Origin: Drosophila persimilis
Lineage: Eukaryota > Arthropoda > Insecta > Diptera > Drosophilidae
DNA: 64,000 bases
Reading direction: 5' to 3'
NCBI RefSeq assembly: GCF_003286085.1
Contig: NW_020825294.1
Span: 2,728,001-2,792,000 of the forward strand
The notes beneath the pieces are model-generated. The model had not been told where the DNA came from, made no database searches, and was given only the letters and a program-made list of their open reading frames with translations. Both the position numbers and the translations under genes were made by a program. The first letter of the stretch is position 1. Every line of letters begins with the position of its first letter. This document shows positions 37,901 to 49,900 of this stretch, piece by piece.

Positions 37901-40900
37901 TCTTCGACAGCTGAATTCTGTATATTCTCCATCCATTGTGAGACCTCATCCGTGATGCCGCAGCCGCCCACGTGACCTGTGCCGAGTAGAACAAAAGAAA
38001 GACGAGGATGAAAACGCTGTAGGAAAACCCTCTCAAGGCTTGGCTAAAAACGGTTAAGGGGAGAATGTTAATTTTTCTGATGCAGTCCGAGTGGAGGGCA
38101 GTCTCGAGAAGAATGCTGGCGAAAATTATTTATGACTCGCACCGAAATGCAAAAACCACAGAAATGTAATTAAAGCGAATACACACACAGGAGCCAGGAG
38201 CCAGCAGGAGCCAGGATCCAGGAGCCAGCAGGAGAGCAATGGAAATGCGAGAAATTTTAATGCAAACGCCAAAGTCAAATGTTTGAATTAATCGAGAAAA
38301 AAAACCACTAAAGTCGAAAGGAAATTCTGGAGAGGAAAAAGTGTTGCACACTCTGTGCGGCTGCACTTTAAATGTGTATCAACAAATGTGTTTACTGCTT
38401 TGCTGGATCCCCCGCCCCCCCGCCCGCCCGCACACTCGGCGCCAGGCATTGTCTTGGCCAGCGGAAACAGTTAATAGCCCCGAGCCGGTAATGAAAATTT
38501 ATTGTTTTATTGTTTAAGCACACAGTCGCCAACGAGCGGTGGCGGTGGTCGCCTGCTGGCACATCTCTGGCTAGTATTCCCGCTGCAGTTGGTCCACAAT
38601 CGGACGACGCGTTTTGCACGCGATTCCCTCGCGTTTTATCCCATACACCGCAATCGTCCAGCCCCTAGGGCCGGGGCAGGGGTGGGGGTGGTTGAAATGA
38701 ATGCGGAAAAGGGATGGCAGGGGGAGGTGCACATTTTTAAAAGCTCAGAGCGAGAGAGAGTTTTATGGTCGCGACAATTTACATTCATTTCCAGCATAAT
38801 ATTCCGAGTTACGAGAGTGCCACCGATTCTGGGGCACTGAAACGAACTTTCAACCAAAGCGACAAAATGAATTAAAACTTAAGCAATGTGCGTGGATATT
38901 TTTCAACCATTTCCCTGGGACAGTGAGGGATGGAATATCATTTAGTATAATAGATTTAAGCGGATAGTAAATAGATTGCGGGGACTGTAGCACAGTTTTG
39001 GGGGCATGCTGAAAGAAAGTGGGAAATCTTTTTCGTTGACAGCACCAGCAAGTAGCCCGAAGCGACACCAAGCCGAAGCCCAGGCAATCGACCGAGGGGC
39101 GCTGCTGCATGACGCGCCACGCGTATACTAGCTCGGGACTGTACTAGTAGAAGTCCAGGAGCAGGAAAGAGGATCAATAGGCAGAGACGGAAGCTATGCA
39201 GTATAGTAGTCCGTTACTCTATCCATTCGTGTTTGCTGAGAGCGTGGCCTGAGGCCTAAGAGCAAAAGAGAAGCGTCTCAGCCGGGAGTGGAGATGTCTG
39301 GGAGAGAGAGAGAAATGGAAGGAAGATCAAAAAGGAAATTTTGAGATGGAACAATAGGATAATACCATAAGACAGTGAGTATGGCAGGAGATAAAAGAAG
39401 CTGGTTGAGAAAGAGAGATCTTCAGTTGGGATCACTGCTCTTAACGCAACAGGATATGCAGGAAGAAAAAGAAGGGCAGTCCTCCTGTCCACTCCTGACA
39501 TATGTATACTCTTCATTGCAATTATCGTGATGTATTTTAGGGCATTACGAAACATCCTTTGAAGCTGTTTTATAATAAAACATTCCCACATTCCCGAAAT
39601 TCATTTTTAACCAATTTAAGGCAACGATTCTTTCTTTTGGATATCCTTTTCCTGTGGGGATAGATACTAATTTATTAGAAACCAAAGTACAGGCTAGTAG
39701 TCGAAGGAATGATCAGAGAGGTGGTAAACATAGTCGGGATACATCCTAGATAATTCTTTAATAACACAAACACATCTGCAAACGATGTGGTAACGAGCAG
39801 AGTACCTTAAGAAGGAGTAACTTTAATTTTCAATCGATCACTTTCGGACATCTTTAAAGATCCATCCACTTTTCCATGATTTCCCCTTCAATAAGTACAT
39901 AAATATGTTTAAGCCATAGTCTAATTTGTTCTTCTTTAACCGTAACACATACATATGTATGTACACATATGGAAAATATAATTTCAGTTGTCATTTGGAA
40001 GAACTTTCCACCATGGAAGTACATACTCCCGACTTCGGGTAATTTTAATGCCAGAAGGAGACCATTGAAAATGCTGTGCACTTTTCATTAAACATTATTC
40101 ATGCTACTCATTTGGCTGCTACTTAAACACCTCCTCTCCTCGCCGCTCCTCCTCCTCCTCCTCCTCCTCCTCCAAGAAGCACCCACTCAGCCTGGGAGGG
40201 AGCCAGTGAGCCAGAACCGAATCGTTAAGAGTCATAACAAGGCAACAGGGTTTCCTCCGTTTGGCACGCTCTTGGCTTGGCTTGGCTCTGGCACACTAAG
40301 GATATTCTTCCCGGCGCCAGACCACACGAACAGGACCAGGAACCAGGCACCAAGACCCCGCCACAAGGAGCACAGAGAACACAGAAAACAGAGAAGAGAG
40401 AGGAGACCAAAGAGAACCGTCCAGTCAGCTCCCAGTGGCAGTGGCGTTGCAGCTTTCAGTGGAGCTATAAATTTTTATTTGGCTGATGCTACTATTGTGT
40501 CAAGCGAGAGGGAAGGGGGGCAGGAGGCAGGCGACGGAAAGGAAAGTTGGGGAAATTCTAGGGAGTGTTGCTTTTGCTTTTGCTGTTGCCATTACCATTA
40601 TGCATTTACTTATTCTTCTTCGGCTGCGGCTGCGGCTTCGCGCTGGCGCTTTTCATTTGTGCCCTGTTTGTCTTTATTACCAAGCATTTGGCGGCGTTGC
40701 CGTACTTCAGCGTGAAAATGAATGGAAACACGACCTATGCCAAAATTCTGTGCAGGTCCTGGCAACGGGTGCAAGGCTGAGGCTGGGGCTCCTGAAGGAG
40801 GCGGCCGGCAGTCAAAGCCGGAGCCACTAAATACATAACACTCGAGAAACCAAGAATGCCGCAGCGTGGCAGAGCACAGCACAGCACAGCACAGCAGCTT

Positions 40901-43900
40901 CCGTAAATGTTCAGGCCACCCCCACATACCCCATGGACACCCCTCCCCCCTTCCCCCTTCCCCGCTGTGGCTTGCAATTTGCATTTCAAAGGCAACCCCT
41001 TGAGAGAGTACCCTGCCTGGCATTCCCCCCACCCCCCGCCCACTCTTCCCTCCTCGCTCGCTCTTCATTTCTTTCTTCTCTTTCTGTTTTGTTGCATGCC
41101 CCGCTTCTTACTCCAATGACCCGTTTTTATTTCATTTTGTTGCATCGCCTTTTACTTTACTTTACTTTTTTTCTCCTTCGGGGGCAGCTTTATTGTTGTT
41201 GTCCCCCTCCCCCACTACTGCTGTGTGTGTGTGTGTATCTGGTGTGTGTGTGTGTGTGTGAGTGAGGGGTTGCATTCAATCGTTATCTGATGTCGCCTAC
41301 CCCAAGATGTTGTCTGATTTTTGGTCTTTATGCTGTGCTGCTTGCCTCCTTTTGACAGGCAGCTCCTCTGCTGCTCCTCGGCAACCCACCCCCTGGACAT
41401 TTCTGTATTTGAAGTTATCTCCATCCCCCATCCCTCATTTGCTATTTCAATCAACAGCTGTTGAGTCGCCATCGCCATCGCCATCGCCATGGAGTGTCTC
41501 GCGCGTCTCCCTCCTACACATTCCAATTTTTCCAATTTCTCCGGCTACAAACCATGCCACTCAACGGGTGCTTTTTGCTTTGTGACCCCTGCCCCTGCCC
41601 CTGCCACTTCCACTACCCACCCCACCACCCCTCCACTTCTACTTCCACTTCCACTTGTGCTTCGTGCTCGACAATTTCTCGTGACAGTCTCCTCTCCTGC
41701 TCGTCGACACTGGCTTCATTTGCTGTCACACATTCCTTTCGCCACATCCACATCCACGCCCCCAGCCCCTGCCTAGCCCACGCCCCCATCGTGACGACAC
41801 TTCAATCATATTTCGCTTTAGCTTTGACTGCAGCATCGCCCCAGCCCCAGACCCCACCCGACCAGCGCTTCGTTGAGATTTCCCACACACAAAGATTAAA
41901 GTGCACTTTGGTGTTATCTTTTTACTGGAGTTCTGTTCAAGATTTTCTTCTACGTTTTTTATGTATTTTCTTTTTTGGATTTTGTTTTCACTTTTGGGCC
42001 CTCGACTCTCGTCTCTCGACTCTCGTCCCTCTTCTTGTTGCTCCAATTGCACAAAAGCCACGCGCGCGTTCGCTCGACTTATGAATTTTACAACTTCCGT
42101 TGCCAGGCCAGGCCGGGACTCAGGGAAGGACAGGCTCAGGCCAGGACTCAGGGCCGGGCAGGACAGGCTCAGGGCAGCTTAGGTTTTGTCGCTGTCGTTC
42201 CACGTTCACAGAAGGAGGAAGCGGACTAGAAGCAGAACCAGAAGCAGATACCGAACCCGAAAAAAAAAAAACCAAGACCAGGACAAGGCTTCAGCTTCAG
42301 TTTTGAGTCAGAGACAAACGACATTCAGACATGCAAGCGGCTTTCTCCCTCTCTCTCTCTCTCGGATACGATCCCGTCTCCTCCCCCCCTCAAACTCTCC
42401 CAATTACGGACACAGACCCATTCAGGCCACTTGTGGCCTTTGCTGTGTATGTGTGGGGCGGGGGGAGGGGGAGTACGCAAGCAAAAATGAAAAATAATCC
42501 CAAATTCAATTGCAAATGAAATTGAGGGCGAAAGACGCCATAAATACACACACACACAGACACACATACACATACCAAGACACACAAAAAGAAGAAAAAT
42601 CCCCAACCCGTCCTTCCAAAAACTGAATCAGAGCCCCAAAGGCCATAACAGACGCTTTATACAATTTCGGCGCTTGAAAAAAAACGAAAGAAAAGAAAAC
42701 GGCGGAGAAAGCAGAAGAAAGAAAAATATAACTGAATGGGGAACACCAACAGCTTCCGCACAGAGTTGCAACCAAATGTGGTATACTCTTTTCTACAATT
42801 TTCGGGGAAAAACGAGTAAGAAAGGGATTAGGATTAGGATAGGTACATATATAAATCGATCCAAAATCAATCAAACATAATTTCAATTGGCCAAAAAAAC
42901 TTGACTATGGAACTGCATTTCGAATCGTAATTATTCGAGAGAGAGCAGTCCATAAAGTCCGAAATAAACTAAACTAAGAAAACTGCAAGTGCAGCTTAAA
43001 AATTGTACATTTAATGTGTTTAATTTTAAGATTTGAGTAATTTTTTTAAACAAAATCCAAGTAAAGCACATACTAAAGACCTTAACTCATTTTTAAGTAT
43101 TTTTCGGGCTTATTTTCAGTTCAGTTTTCGCTTGAAAGCTCAATATTCCAATAAAATACCCATTTAAATATTTATTTTTTAAAAATAATTCATTTAAAAA
43201 ATTTAAGATCCAAGATCTTGAATATATTTATTAAATTTAAAATTATGAAATGTCTTTCCTTCCAATATTCTAACAAAATATTCATTTAAAAATTTTTTTT
43301 TTAATTATTTTTAAATAATTTAAATAAATTGTCATATCGTTATTAAATTTCATCTAAAAAATCCAAGATGCAAGATTTATTTATAATTAAATTTCTTTCC
43401 TTCAAATATTAAAAAAAAAAAACCATTTAAATATTTATAATTTAAAAATATCTGTTATATCATTATTAAATTTCATCTAAAAAATCCAAGATGCAAGATC
43501 TTTAATATATTTCATAAATTTAAAATTATTAAATGTCTCCTTCAAATATTCTAATAAAATACCCATTTAAATATTTATTATTTAAAAATAATTGTTATAT
43601 CGTTATTAAATTTCATTTGAAAAATCCCAGATCCAATATCTTGAATATATTTATTAAATTTAAAATTATGAAATGTGTTTCCTCCAATTTGGTAAAATTT
43701 GGTAAAATAACCAAGAAATTGCAGCTGCCTTTCCGTGCAAATTCCCTTTTCAAATTTCCGCCCAAAAATTATGTAGCATACAACTGGGCGCAATAAATGC
43801 TGGTGGGGGCCAAAGTTGAGGGCGTACATTAAATGGGCGTGGCATGTGCGTGTTTTTGTGTTGGTCTCCCTCCGGCAGGCAGTCCCCGCCCCCGCCCCTG

Positions 43901-46900
43901 CCGCTGCCTTTTCAGTTTTACAAGTGAAAATCCTCGCAAAACGCTCGCTTTTCGCGAAGAGGGGTACTCGGTGGGATGGTGTGTGTGTGTGGCACAATTC
44001 CTGCAATTTTCCCTAATTTGCTTTTATTTTATAAATGATTTGATTACCCCCGTCATAACTGTTTATTTATTTAAAATTTCTTTTTTTGGGAATTTTTCGC
44101 CCGTCTTTGTCATCATCACAGCCTCATTTTCCTCGGTTTTCGGCCCTAATTTTGTTTACACGACAATTGTTATTTGTTATTTCTTTATATTTGCTATAAT
44201 TAAAAATGTTTTAATTTGCCGCTGATTACCAACAGCTGGAGAGGTATTTTTCTCAGCTTTTTCTCTGGGTTTTCTCCTCTTTCAAGAATTAAATTTGCAT
44301 TACATTTTCGTATGATTAATAACCCACCCTGGACGTTCGTTTGATTAAAACCTTTTTGCACACATGCCTGGCCACAACATTTCTTCAGTTTTTGTCACAC
44401 TTTTTTTCTTTCGAGCAAAAACTGTCGCCGTCGAGTCGTCACCTGCGCCCCGACACTTCCACACAAAAGCAGCGTGGCAAAAAGCCAGATTACGCATTTC
44501 AGCCGCGTCCAAGACCAAAACAAAACAAAAACGTTCCACGGAGAACAACTCTCCGGTGTCCAATGGCCGTCCCTCCGCCGCCTTCCGCATACAAATTAGT
44601 TTTTGCCGCCTACCTCTGGCTGGGCAAAAACACATTAATATTAAATACATTGATCAAAATAGTAGTGATACATATGCATAGGGTTTTTGTGCTCGAGACT
44701 TGCTTAGGTCTTTGCGGGGGAAGGGGGGGGAAATACAAATGCGATGGAATTCCATTCCTAATAAGTGGACAAAAGGCTTTGGGGTCTCAAGGTGTTAGAC
44801 GGGCGGCACTCAAGACAGCATTTATGCTTAGAGCCCTATGAGATGTGAATGAAAGGATGAATGGAAAGTATTCAGGCACAGAAAATGTAATAATGAATGG
44901 TAATATGGAATGGTGGCAATAACTATATAAATAAATCAATTAAAATGTAATTCGTAAAAGGAAAAGCAAAGGACACCTTCGTTATTGAACAAGTTTTCTG
45001 TGCTCTCAATTGACTTGTATTGAAATCCAACAAACAAACACTGACACAAGCAACTCAAATCAAGTTGAAAGTTTGGGGCCCACAAAGGACAGACCGACAG
45101 ACAGACAGACAGAAGGAGGCAGGAAGACAGGCACTCGTAGCCGTCTAATTGTCGGAGCTGTTAAGTCTCCGCTTCGCATTCTGGCCAGGATCCTGGATCC
45201 AGGGCCCTGTCCCACCTTATCCATCTTTAACTTGGCACTCAGCTCAAGTGCCAGCAAAAGATAAACAAAATTTGTGCCTCTTCCTCTGTGCCACTCTCTC
45301 TGTAGCTGTAGCTGTATCTGTATCTGTAGCTGTATCTGTAGCTGTATCTGTATCTGTGGCTGTGTGTATCTGTGTGTGTGTGGAGGATGGAGGATGGAAG
45401 GTGCAAGTTGAACGACAAAAGCTTAGTTAGGAGGCACAAGCAAACGGTAGCCAAGCAATTTGTGGTCAAGTACAAACTAAAGGCAAACGATGATGATCAT
45501 CACGGTGTGGAATGAAAAGGAAAAACTTCCTAAATGACAGAGAACTTCAACGGACGAGTCCTGTCTACCTGTCGGCGTGCAAAATGGGGTAGAAATAAGC
45601 CAAATCTATGGCCCTGTCTATCTATCGGCCACTAATTAACGACAGAATAATTTCCCAATGCCAATGCAAATGGAACCACAGGACTCCTTGGCCAGTGTCG
45701 GATTTTCGGCCTGGGGCAAGAGAGACAGAGAGTGAGAGAGTGAGAGAGAGAGAGAGAGAAATGGTTCATGGAATTAGAAAAGTTCATTTAGGAGTGCAAC
45801 TGTTTGGCTTTTGACCTCCTTCTCCCCCCCCGCTGCGCTCCTGGTAGGCACATTTTGCATTCAAGGCAAAGTGCAATATCAACAAGGACATTTCGAAGGA
45901 GCCCCCTAGCACCGCCCCCCCGCCCGAAAATCCAGGGAAATATGTCGAGCCCAAAACATCCATCGGGGAGTACTCCTCTTACGGTTACGGGTCCGGGACG
46001 GGGACGGAGGACACTTGGCTACATGTACGGGCCGGAATTTTAAACTAAAGTATGTACGGAGTGAGAACGGAGCTTTGTGCCCCCGGCTCTGGCACTGATA
46101 AGACGGCCGAGAATGCTCGAATGGCAGGAGGGGAAATTGCTTTCCATCGGAGCCCCAAAATGTATCCCCAACGGTAGGTAGGCTCTGTGGCTCTGCAGCA
46201 TGTTGTTGGGGAATTTTCATTGCATGCAATCCGGCCATAAACCAAAATGGGGAAATGGCACCCCCCCCCCCCCCCCCCCCCACCTCCCGCTTGCGGTTTT
46301 ATTTTCGGCTGCCGCTCTACGCACACATCCCCAGAACGTGTGCATACATCAAAGGCAAAGACGGGTGGCAGGTGCCGCACAAGCCGGTTAAGTCCGTCTA
46401 GAACATATAGCCAGGTTGGGGCTAGTGATTGACAAAATATGTATGGAAAACGGAGTGCAAAGTCAGCAGGAAATGGTGACATACTCCCACTTCGACTCAG
46501 ACTCCTACTCCTACTCCTACTCCTACTCCTATTCCGACTTCTACTCCTACTCCTACTCCTATTCCTACTCCTACTCCTACTCTTACTCCTATTCCTACTC
46601 CTACTCCTACTCCTACTCCTACTCCTACTCCTACTCCGACTCTTTGCACGGATACAAACAAAAACTACACTCGCACAAAATTCTAACACACATTGAATAT
46701 TGAAGATGAATTATTTATCGTTTGGTATAATAAATTATTAAAAACAAAGCCATGGGAGTGTGACCAGATGCAGTTACGTGAATAATTTATTCGAATTTTA
46801 AACATTTTTAGAATGAATCGCCAACGATGGAAAATATAATAGGGAATTAGGTTATTCTATATTCTAGCATTGTAATAACTCTTTTTATACCCGATACTCA

Positions 46901-49900
46901 AAATGAGTATTGGGGTATATTAGATTTGTGGTAAAAGTGGATGTGTGTAACGTCCAGAAGGAATTGTTTCCGACCCCATAAAGTATATATATTCTTGATC
47001 AGCATCAATAGCCGAGTCGATTGAGCCATGTCTGTCTGTCCGTCCGTCCGTCTGTCCGTCTGTCCGTCTGTCCGTCCGTCCGTCTGTCCGTCTGTCCGTC
47101 CCCTTCAGCGCCTAATGCTCAAAGACTATAAGAGCTAGAGCAACGATGTTTTGGATCCAGACTTCTGTGATATGTCACTGCTCCAAAAATATTTCAAAAC
47201 TTTGCCCCGCCCACTTCCGCCCCCACAAAGGGCGAAAATCTGTGGCATCCACAATTTCGACGATACGAGAAAACTAAAAACGCAGAATCGTAGAAGATGA
47301 CTAAATCTTCTAAAGTGCAAAATCTGAACCAGATCGTACAATTATTACAGCCAGAATCACGAAAACAATTTCACTCTTTCTCGCTCTGTCTCACTCTAAC
47401 ACACAGGTTTCATAGTCGGTTTTGCCAATTGCCAAATATGAGTTCAAGGATCTCAGAACCTATAAGAGCCAGAGCAACCAAATTTGGTATCCACACTCCT
47501 GTGATATCGGACCTTGACCGTTTCGTGTCCAAATTTCGCCACACCCCCTTCCGCCCCCGCAAAGGACGAAAATCTGAGGCAACCACAAATCTCAGAGACA
47601 ATTAAGGCTAGAGTAACCAAATTTGGTACACACACTCCTTTAAAATGTCACTATAAAACGTATATCTCAGAATTTCGCCCCATCCCCATCCGCCCCCACA
47701 AAGGACGAAAATCTGTTGCATCCACAATATTGCAGATTCGAGAAAACTAAAAACGCAGAATCATAGAGAATGACTATATCTATCCAGTTGCTGAATTTGG
47801 ATCAGATCAGATAATTTTTGTAGCCAAAAGGAACAAATCAATTTGCATTGGCTACGCAGCGCCCGACGTCACGCTCAGACTGATTTTCTGTCTCTCTCGC
47901 ACGCACTCTTTGTCGTGTCGTTTAATATTAGCGGCTTCTGCCGGAGGAGAGCCATACTGACTTAGTATCGGGTATAACCGTAGAGTTGCGGTGTCCGCAG
48001 CAACTCACAACGTTCCCCCTCGTTTTTGTAAGTATTTGATGAGGTTTTAACACAGCCCATAACCCTATGCAAAGCATTTGATGTGATAATCCTTTTTAGG
48101 TTGAAAAACATCTTTAAGTCGTTTCATTCCATCCAAGTTCCAAGAGGGAAGCTCCTGAGAGACCAACTTAGGAAAGTCTCCGCCCAATACGAGTTAATCC
48201 TGTTATCCTTTCTGTTGCGCAAAGCCTCAAATTATTTACCCAAGTAAATTACTCTCCAGCAACAAGAAGTTCCGTTCCGCCCACTCAGAGGCCACAGTGT
48301 GGTGCTGCAGCCAACAGCAACATCTGTACTAGAGGCTTCATTTCCTCCGGTTGCAAAACCCAAAACGGAAGTAACAAATATCATCAAGCCCAATTGCATT
48401 TGTGGCCGAAAAGTGGAGATATTTACTTGCCCGCTTGGCCCCTCCACCCCCACATTCGAAATAAAGATCCAGAGCGGGTGGGTGGGCAATGCTGGTCTAT
48501 ATGATAAAAGTGGTTTATGGCTGTGGTACTAGCCCTGTCTATGGGCTGTCTGACGTAATCTGCTGTTAAGAAGTGTATTATGCTCTTTGTCATCGTTTCT
48601 TGGTGCAAATTCAGTTGAAGATTATGTTATTGGTTCATGCGGTGACAGATGTCATGGCGATACAAACAGAATCTACTCCCTTTTATATTCAGATTATGTA
48701 GGTTTTTTTTCGTTTATTAACATGATTAATCGTGCAAGAAACTGAATTGAACTTAAGCGGTGCTTTCGTTGTCGTCGGATCGAAAGCTTTTTCGTCGCCG
48801 GCTGCACTGAAGCTCTTTTCTTCTTCGCGGAGTCTCTCGCGCTGCTCATCTTTGCGTTTCACATTGAGCGCTCTCTTTTCGTTGCCGGGAGTTCGACTGG
48901 AAGCGAATTTGCTCACGCTCTAGCGATCGGAACGGGGAATAATCAGCGCATATTTTCACTGGAATTGGAAATTACAAATACAAAACCCACGGCAGGGGAC
49001 ACACTGACTTGTTTCAAATTCAATTGAGACTCCCAAGTGGGTTTTGCTTCCTGCTTCACAGTGGTGGCAGCTATGGATGTGGATGTGCCTATGACAACAT
49101 TGTTTTTGTTGCTGTGGCTGTTACTGTTACTGCTGCCGTTGTCATCATCATTATCAAGTGGCCCCGACACTCTCTAGACAGAGCCCGAAACACCCACCAA
49201 TGTCCCCGAAAATAACCAGTAAAGCACTTAAAAAAGACCACATGACAGCCAGCCAGCGGGTGACTAACCATCTCGCCATCGCCATCTCGTGCCATCTCTG
49301 TCTTACTCCTCTGCAGGCTTTCTACCGGAGGGAGGGAGAGGCCATAATCGATGGTTGAGGCTGGTAACAGGTTAGTGCCGCTCTTTCTCTGTCTCTCTCT
49401 CTTTCTCTCGGTTCTGAAGTCCCTGCCAACCGCAATTTTCACTTCAATTTAAACTTGCTGAATGAAGTGTTCATTGCCTAGACCCTGACTCTGGCTCTGG
49501 TTCTGGTTCTGGCTATAACCCGATCCAAGGAGGTGTTACCCCAGCAGCCAAAGAGGTCTTTTCGACTTCAGATTTACCACAGACGTTCCACATGGTGAAT
49601 GGGATGGCTGTACTTCCGTGTTGATTAGAGACTATTGTAGAGGGCCTCATATTTGCATTTATTTATTATATGTATGGATGGTACCACCTTGCCACCTTAT
49701 TCCCTGTGTTATGGTATTCCTGCTGGCCAAGCCTAATGTTCATTTTAATTAAACTCAAACATAGATGTACAGCCAGCCAGGCAGCCAGTAGATTCCCCAA
49801 ATGGCCCATTGAACTGACACACAGGGTTCCAAGGATGGCCAAAAACAAATTTATGGCCATTGCCAACGACAGTTGTTGCTGCCGTCTGGCTGACTGGTTG

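Noticed and set aside
46045-46703. Long Arg-Ser / Tyr-Ser frames on both strands
   Set aside because: Entirely produced by the TACTCC hexamer array.
47030-47101. Regular GTCY repeat considered as a possible array with spacers
   Set aside because: It is a plain tetranucleotide microsatellite inside a DINE-1 element; no spacers, and the genome is eukaryotic.
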